In this document: positions 7,488 through 10,095 of the stretch, piece after piece | Layout of the letters: the number at the start of each line of letters is the position of its first letter | Numbering within the stretch: position 1 is the stretch's first letter | NCBI GenBank assembly: GCA_964436815.1 | Contig: CAYTER010000064.1 | Coordinates: 1-10,095, forward strand | Reading direction: 5' to 3' | DNA: 10,095 nt | DNA from: UBA993 sp964436815 | GTDB taxonomy: Bacteria; Bacillota; Dethiobacteria; DTU022 | Program-made: the position numbers and the translations under genes | The notes under the pieces: generated by a model | Told to the model about the DNA's origin: nothing | What the model saw: the letters and a program-made list of their open reading frames with translations, nothing else | Database searches by the model: none

Positions 7488-9166
7488 TGATTTTCNNNNN
7501 NNNNNNNNNNNNNNNNNNNNNNNNNNNNNNNNNNNNNNNNNNNNNNNNNNNNNNNNNNNNNNNNNNNNNNNNNNNNNNNNNNNNNNNNNNNNNNNGCGGC
7601 CAGCGCCGTGAAATCGGGTGAGGTTGAATTTCCTTGCCTGTCCCGGAACTCTGTCGCATAACGCCTTGTTTCGCCATAAACATCATGCTGCAGATCACGG
7701 ATCGATAAAAAGCCTTGGTTATTAAGGATAATTACCGTTACTGCCAGGTTATACTGCAAGGCGGTGGCCAGTTCCTGCGCGGTCATCAGAAAATCGCCGT
7801 CACCGACCAGAACTGCCACCTTATTTTGCGGTCGGGCTAACTTGACGCCCAGCGCAGCCGGCAGGGAGAAACCCATCGTGGAAAAACCGCCGGTTGTAAC
7901 CAGGGTACCCGGTTCATAGAAAGGGAATTCCTGCAGAACCTGGGCTTGGCTGTGGCCGGATGACGTGACCAGGTAGCCGTCGCGCGGTAAGGCGGAACGG
8001 ATTTCCAGCAAAGCCTGTGAAACAGTAACCGGCTCGCGCCTGCTGTCGCGCAGCGCTAAAAGTTCATCCATCCAGGCTTGGCGGCATCTGGCAATTTCCA
8101 GGCTATAAGGCCGGTTCAGAAGATCTTCTGCCGGCCTGCCAATTTCGGCAGCCAGCGCTTCCAAAACTTGATTGGCATCGCCGATTAGGCCTATTTCTAC
8201 CGGGTAATTTTTGCCGATTTCCCCCGGGTCGATGTCAACCTGGATCAATTTGGCCGGAGGGATGTTATAGCTTGATCCCTTGCGGTAAGATGAAGTGCTT
8301 TCGTCGGCAAACCGACAGCCTACAGCCAGGATCAGATCAGCTGCGGCCGCAATTTGGTTGCCGCAGGTGGTCCCTTTTGATCCGGCATGCCAGGCATAGA
8401 GGGGATGGTCTTCGGGGAAAGCGCTTTTGCCCGCCATGGTGGTGATAACCGCTGCTCCGATTGCTTCGGCTACTTTTGTTAAGGATTTTGTGGCGCCGGC
8501 GCGCAGGGCTCCGCCACCGGCAACGATTAGCGGACGCCTTGCTTCAGTCAGCATCCGGGCGGCGTGATTTAAGTCAGCCGGATCCGGACTGCTGCTGAAA
8601 GGTACCCGGTTATATTTCAAAAGTTCAGGATCAATATCCATCCCGTTCGCCTGGACATCCATCGGCAGGGCAATGACTGCCGGTCCGGGGCGTCCGCTCT
8701 GCATCGCCTGAAATGAGCGGTTCAGGGCATGGGGCAGTTGGTCAACCCTGGTGGCCAGGTGAGCAAAGCGGGTCAGCGGTTCAAACACACGCAGTGAATC
8801 GGCTGCTCTTTGACGCTCAAGTTCCTGCAAAACCCCCCGGCCGAACATGTAGGTGTGAGTTTCGCCGATCAAAGCCAGGAAGGCTGTTGAGTCAACATAG
8901 GCGGTTCCCAGCCCGACAGCGAGGTTAAGGGCGCCGGGGCCGATTGAAGTAAATACGGCTGCCGGCTTGCCGGCAACCCGGTAATAACCGTCGGCCATAT
9001 GGGCGGCGCTCTGTTCGTGACGGACCAGGTAGAGGGGCAGTTTTGCCTGATGTTTGTAAAATGCATCGACCAGAGCCAGGCAGCCGTGACCGGGAATGCC
9101 TGCCACCCATGGAACACCGCTTCCAATTAAGGCCTGGGTGACAATTTCTCCTCCAGTTAAGCGCAT
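7484..9166 (-). CDS. ThDP-dependent enzyme of the acetolactate synthase-like family (interrupted by an assembly gap)
   Basis: A thiamine diphosphate enzyme of the IlvB/IolD/Xsc-like superfamily, expected to cleave or decarboxylate a 2-keto acid or diketone. Counting from the ATG at 9166, the catalytic Glu51 lies in VRHEQSAAHMADGY. GRPGPAVIALPMDVQ (158-172) marks the end of the first domain. A central domain spans about 195-345. GGFSTMGFSLPAALG (426-440) and the ThDP/Mg motif GDGDF (456-460) ending in NN (482-483) form the third domain. Acetolactate synthase hallmarks differ: RFDDR is RFADE (285-289) and RQWQ is RDLQ (490-493). About 523 residues precede the gap; after it only GAA AAT CAA TGA remains, overlapping the next ATG. 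I chose ATG 9166 over upstream candidates because GGAGGAGG lies 9 bases ahead and upstream codons run through that site. It is the first gene of the operon. It could still be a divergent IlvB, but no ilvN is adjacent. Confidence 0.85.
   Translation of the reverse strand: MRLTGGEIVTQALIGSGVPWVAGIPGHGCLALVDAFYKHQAKLPLYLVRHEQSAAHMADGYYRVAGKPAAVFTSIGPGALNLAVGLGTAYVDSTAFLALIGETHTYMFGRGVLQELERQRAADSLRVFEPLTRFAHLATRVDQLPHALNRSFQAMQSGRPGPAVIALPMDVQANGMDIDPELLKYNRVPFSSSPDPADLNHAARMLTEARRPLIVAGGGALRAGATKSLTKVAEAIGAAVITTMAGKSAFPEDHPLYAWHAGSKGTTCGNQIAAAADLILAVGCRFADESTSSYRKGSSYNIPPAKLIQVDIDPGEIGKNYPVEIGLIGDANQVLEALAAEIGRPAEDLLNRPYSLEIARCRQAWMDELLALRDSRREPVTVSQALLEIRSALPRDGYLVTSSGHSQAQVLQEFPFYEPGTLVTTGGFSTMGFSLPAALGVKLARPQNKVAVLVGDGDFLMTAQELATALQYNLAVTVIILNNQGFLSIRDLQHDVYGETRRYATEFRDRQGNSTSPDFTALAXXXXXXXXXXXXXXXXXXXXXXXXXXXXXXXXXXENQ
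7496..7595. other. Assembly gap of 100 N inside the ThDP enzyme gene
   Basis: Exactly 100 N, again the usual placeholder size. It removes the C-terminal end of the ThDP enzyme. The family normally has some 45-60 residues after the PDFTALA position, so the real missing piece is probably about 130-180 bases. If the gene ends at the TGA overlapping the next ATG, the true length should be 1 mod 3. Confidence 0.85.
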
Positions 9167-9175
9167 TTGCTGTAA

Positions 9176-9183
9176 CCTCCTCC
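9176..9183 (-). promoter_or_regulatory. Ribosome binding site of the ThDP enzyme gene
   Basis: GGAGGAGG on the minus strand ends 9 bases before the ATG at 9166. It is a near-perfect match to the 16S anti-Shine-Dalgarno and rules out longer in-frame starts at 9199-9203. Confidence 0.8.
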
Positions 9184-9198
9184 GGGGATTCAGGGGCA

Positions 9199-9204
9199 AT
9201 CATA
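9199..9204 (-). promoter_or_regulatory. Possible -10 element for the ThDP-Gfo-IlvD operon
   Basis: TATGAT on the minus strand matches the sigma-A -10 consensus at five of six positions and lies 32 bases before the ATG at 9166. No good -35 is found at the right distance, so the promoter is weak, activator-dependent or somewhere else. Confidence 0.25.
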
Positions 9205-9221
9205 AAACCATAAATTAACAG

Positions 9222-9252
9222 TTCTTGCCTGCTTATTTCGCTTCTTGCTTAT
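9222..9252. repeat. Short direct repeats in the divergent intergenic region
   Basis: TTCTTGC occurs at 9222-9228 and again at 9242-9248, exactly 20 bases apart, about two helical turns. TGCTTAT occurs at 9230-9236 and 9246-9252. The pattern could be tandem sites for a regulator between the two divergent genes, but the repeats are short and could be chance. Confidence 0.3.
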
Positions 9253-9275
9253 GAAATCCTGCCCGGTTGAGGCTA

Positions 9276-9293
9276 AAATTGTATTGACAAATT
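9276..9293. promoter_or_regulatory. Candidate operator palindrome over the symporter -35
   Basis: AAATTGT (9276-9282) and ACAAATT (9287-9293) are inverted repeats with one mismatch in seven, separated by ATTG. The 18-base site covers the -35 hexamer at 9284-9289, where a bound repressor would block polymerase. The region is AT-rich, so chance is not excluded, and no regulator gene is visible in the window. Confidence 0.35.
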
Positions 9294-9312
9294 AACGGGG
9301 GTAAGATTTACT
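9284..9312 (+). promoter_or_regulatory. Sigma-A promoter of the GPH symporter gene
   Basis: A perfect -35 TTGACA (9284-9289) is followed after 17 bases by TTTACT (9307-9312), four of six matches to the -10 consensus. Transcription would start near 9319, giving a leader of about 30 bases before the TTG start, with room only for the ribosome binding site. Confidence 0.65.
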
Positions 9313-9339
9313 GGCAAAAAGAAGCAAAATATAGAAAGT

Positions 9340-9344
9340 AGGTG
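9340..9344 (+). promoter_or_regulatory. Ribosome binding site deciding the TTG start of the symporter
   Basis: AGGTG ends 5 bases before the TTG at 9350. An in-frame TAG at 9332-9334 closes the frame upstream, and no other start codon lies between it and the conserved region, so TTG is the likely start. Confidence 0.6.
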
Positions 9345-9349
9345 TTCAT

Positions 9350-10095
9350 TTGTCACAAGCCAATCAGACTGTGAAATTACACAGCGGTAAATTAAGTTTT
9401 GGAACCAAACTCGGTTTTGGAATTTGCGATCTTGGCGGTAATCTCTTTTTTACCATGATGGGTTTTTATCTGCTCTTCTTTATGACTGATGTAGTCGGGT
9501 TGGCTGCAGGGCTGGCTGGTACCGCCCTGATGATTGGTAAAATATGGGACGCTATAACCGATCCGGCAGTCGGTTACTTATCTGATCGGACCCGGACCCG
9601 CTGGGGCCGGCGCAGACCGTACATGTTCATCGGATCATTCTTGCTTTTCGGAGCGATGATCCTCATGTTTACCGCTCCTGATTACAGCAGTCAGGGGCAG
9701 CTTTTTGCCTGGGGAGCGATCATGTATTGCCTGCTCTGTACTGCCTACACCCTGGTTAACATTCCTTACGGCGCCTTAACTCCGGAACTGACGACTGACT
9801 ATAATGAAAGAACGGTCCTTAATGCTTATCGCATGAGCAGCGCCGTGGTCGGAACCCTGGTCGGGGCCGGCCTGGTCCTTCCGATCGTTGGCATGGCTGC
9901 CAGTATCAGGGCTGGTTGGACCCTGAGCGGTACCGTGATGGGCGCGATCATGATGATCACCGGCCTGATCACCGTATTCTCAGTCCGCGAGCCGCAGCAT
10001 AAGGAAAAGCCGCCGGCCCAGAATATTTTTAAATCATACTCCCAGGTTTTAGGAATGAAGCCTTTCTTAACCTGCCTGATCCCCTGGACGATGCA
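9350..10095 (+). CDS. GPH-family (MelB-type) sugar:cation symporter, 3' partial
   Basis: An inner-membrane transporter of the glycoside-pentoside-hexuronide:cation symporter family, which imports sugars, glycosides or uronides with Na+ or H+. The visible 248 residues run off the window; the family is usually 440-500 residues. The diagnostic loop is KIWDAITDPAVGYLSD (64-79) followed by RTRTRWGRRRPY (80-91); Asp67 and Asp71 correspond to the MelB cation-site aspartates Asp55 and Asp59. A second family motif, IPYGALTPELTTDYNERT, lies at about 145-162. About six hydrophobic membrane segments can be seen, for example around 30-45, 93-107 and 119-140. It starts at TTG and is transcribed divergently from the ThDP-Gfo-IlvD operon from its own promoter, suggesting it imports the substrate that operon degrades. 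The family call is very secure; the substrate is unknown. Confidence 0.9.
   Translation, partial: MSQANQTVKLHSGKLSFGTKLGFGICDLGGNLFFTMMGFYLLFFMTDVVGLAAGLAGTALMIGKIWDAITDPAVGYLSDRTRTRWGRRRPYMFIGSFLLFGAMILMFTAPDYSSQGQLFAWGAIMYCLLCTAYTLVNIPYGALTPELTTDYNERTVLNAYRMSSAVVGTLVGAGLVLPIVGMAASIRAGWTLSGTVMGAIMMITGLITVFSVREPQHKEKPPAQNIFKSYSQVLGMKPFLTCLIPWTM

Noticed and set aside
4720..9166. A branched-chain amino acid biosynthesis operon (ilvB-ilvD).
   Set aside because: Not adopted as the main reading: ilvC, ilvN and leu genes are absent, a Gfo/Idh gene sits between the two, a sugar symporter diverges, and AHAS-specific residues are lost. It remains the main alternative.
9167..9349. A riboswitch or T-box leader between the divergent genes.
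   Set aside because: The predicted leaders are only about 25-30 bases and no conserved stem set was seen.

Overview
The window looks like a chromosomal piece of an anaerobic, Clostridia-type Firmicute, probably from a draft or metagenome assembly. Three things suggest this: the dnaG-rpoD(sigA) gene order, a flavin/iron-sulfur electron-transfer protein with an MvhD/FlpD-like tail as in acetogens, syntrophs and sulfate reducers, and strong purine-rich ribosome binding sites combined with GTG and TTG starts. The lineage is an inference. Two runs of exactly 100 N (2958-3057 and 7496-7595) are scaffold gaps, each inside a gene.

Layout. (1) 3-1838, plus strand: the 3' part of a fused oxidoreductase (GltD-like FAD/NAD(P) module, two 4Fe-4S clusters, MvhD-like domain), ending at a hairpin terminator. 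(2) 1951-4665, plus strand: dnaG (primase, broken by gap 1) overlapping rpoD (housekeeping sigma factor) by 8 bases, closed by a strong intrinsic terminator at 4686-4715. (3) 9166-4720, minus strand: a tight three-gene operon of a ThDP-dependent enzyme (interrupted by gap 2), a Gfo/Idh/MocA-type dehydrogenase and an IlvD/Edd-family dehydratase. (4) 9350 to the window end, plus strand: the start of a GPH (MelB-type) sugar:cation symporter, divergent from the operon. The 183-base region between them holds a recognisable promoter and a candidate operator.

How the genes fit. The first two units are core functions: electron transfer, and replication/transcription initiation. The second half reads as an accessory carbohydrate or sugar-acid locus: uptake (GPH symporter), oxidation (Gfo/Idh), dehydration (IlvD/Edd fold) and a ThDP enzyme acting on a 2-keto acid. 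IlvD-like and IlvB-like genes would normally suggest branched-chain amino acid synthesis. However, ilvC and ilvN are absent from the cluster, a sugar-type dehydrogenase sits between the two genes, a sugar transporter diverges from them, and the ThDP enzyme has lost residues typical of acetolactate synthase. The substrate cannot be read from the sequence. This locus is the best candidate for something undescribed, while the rest is ordinary. No RNA genes, insertion sequences or CRISPR arrays were seen.
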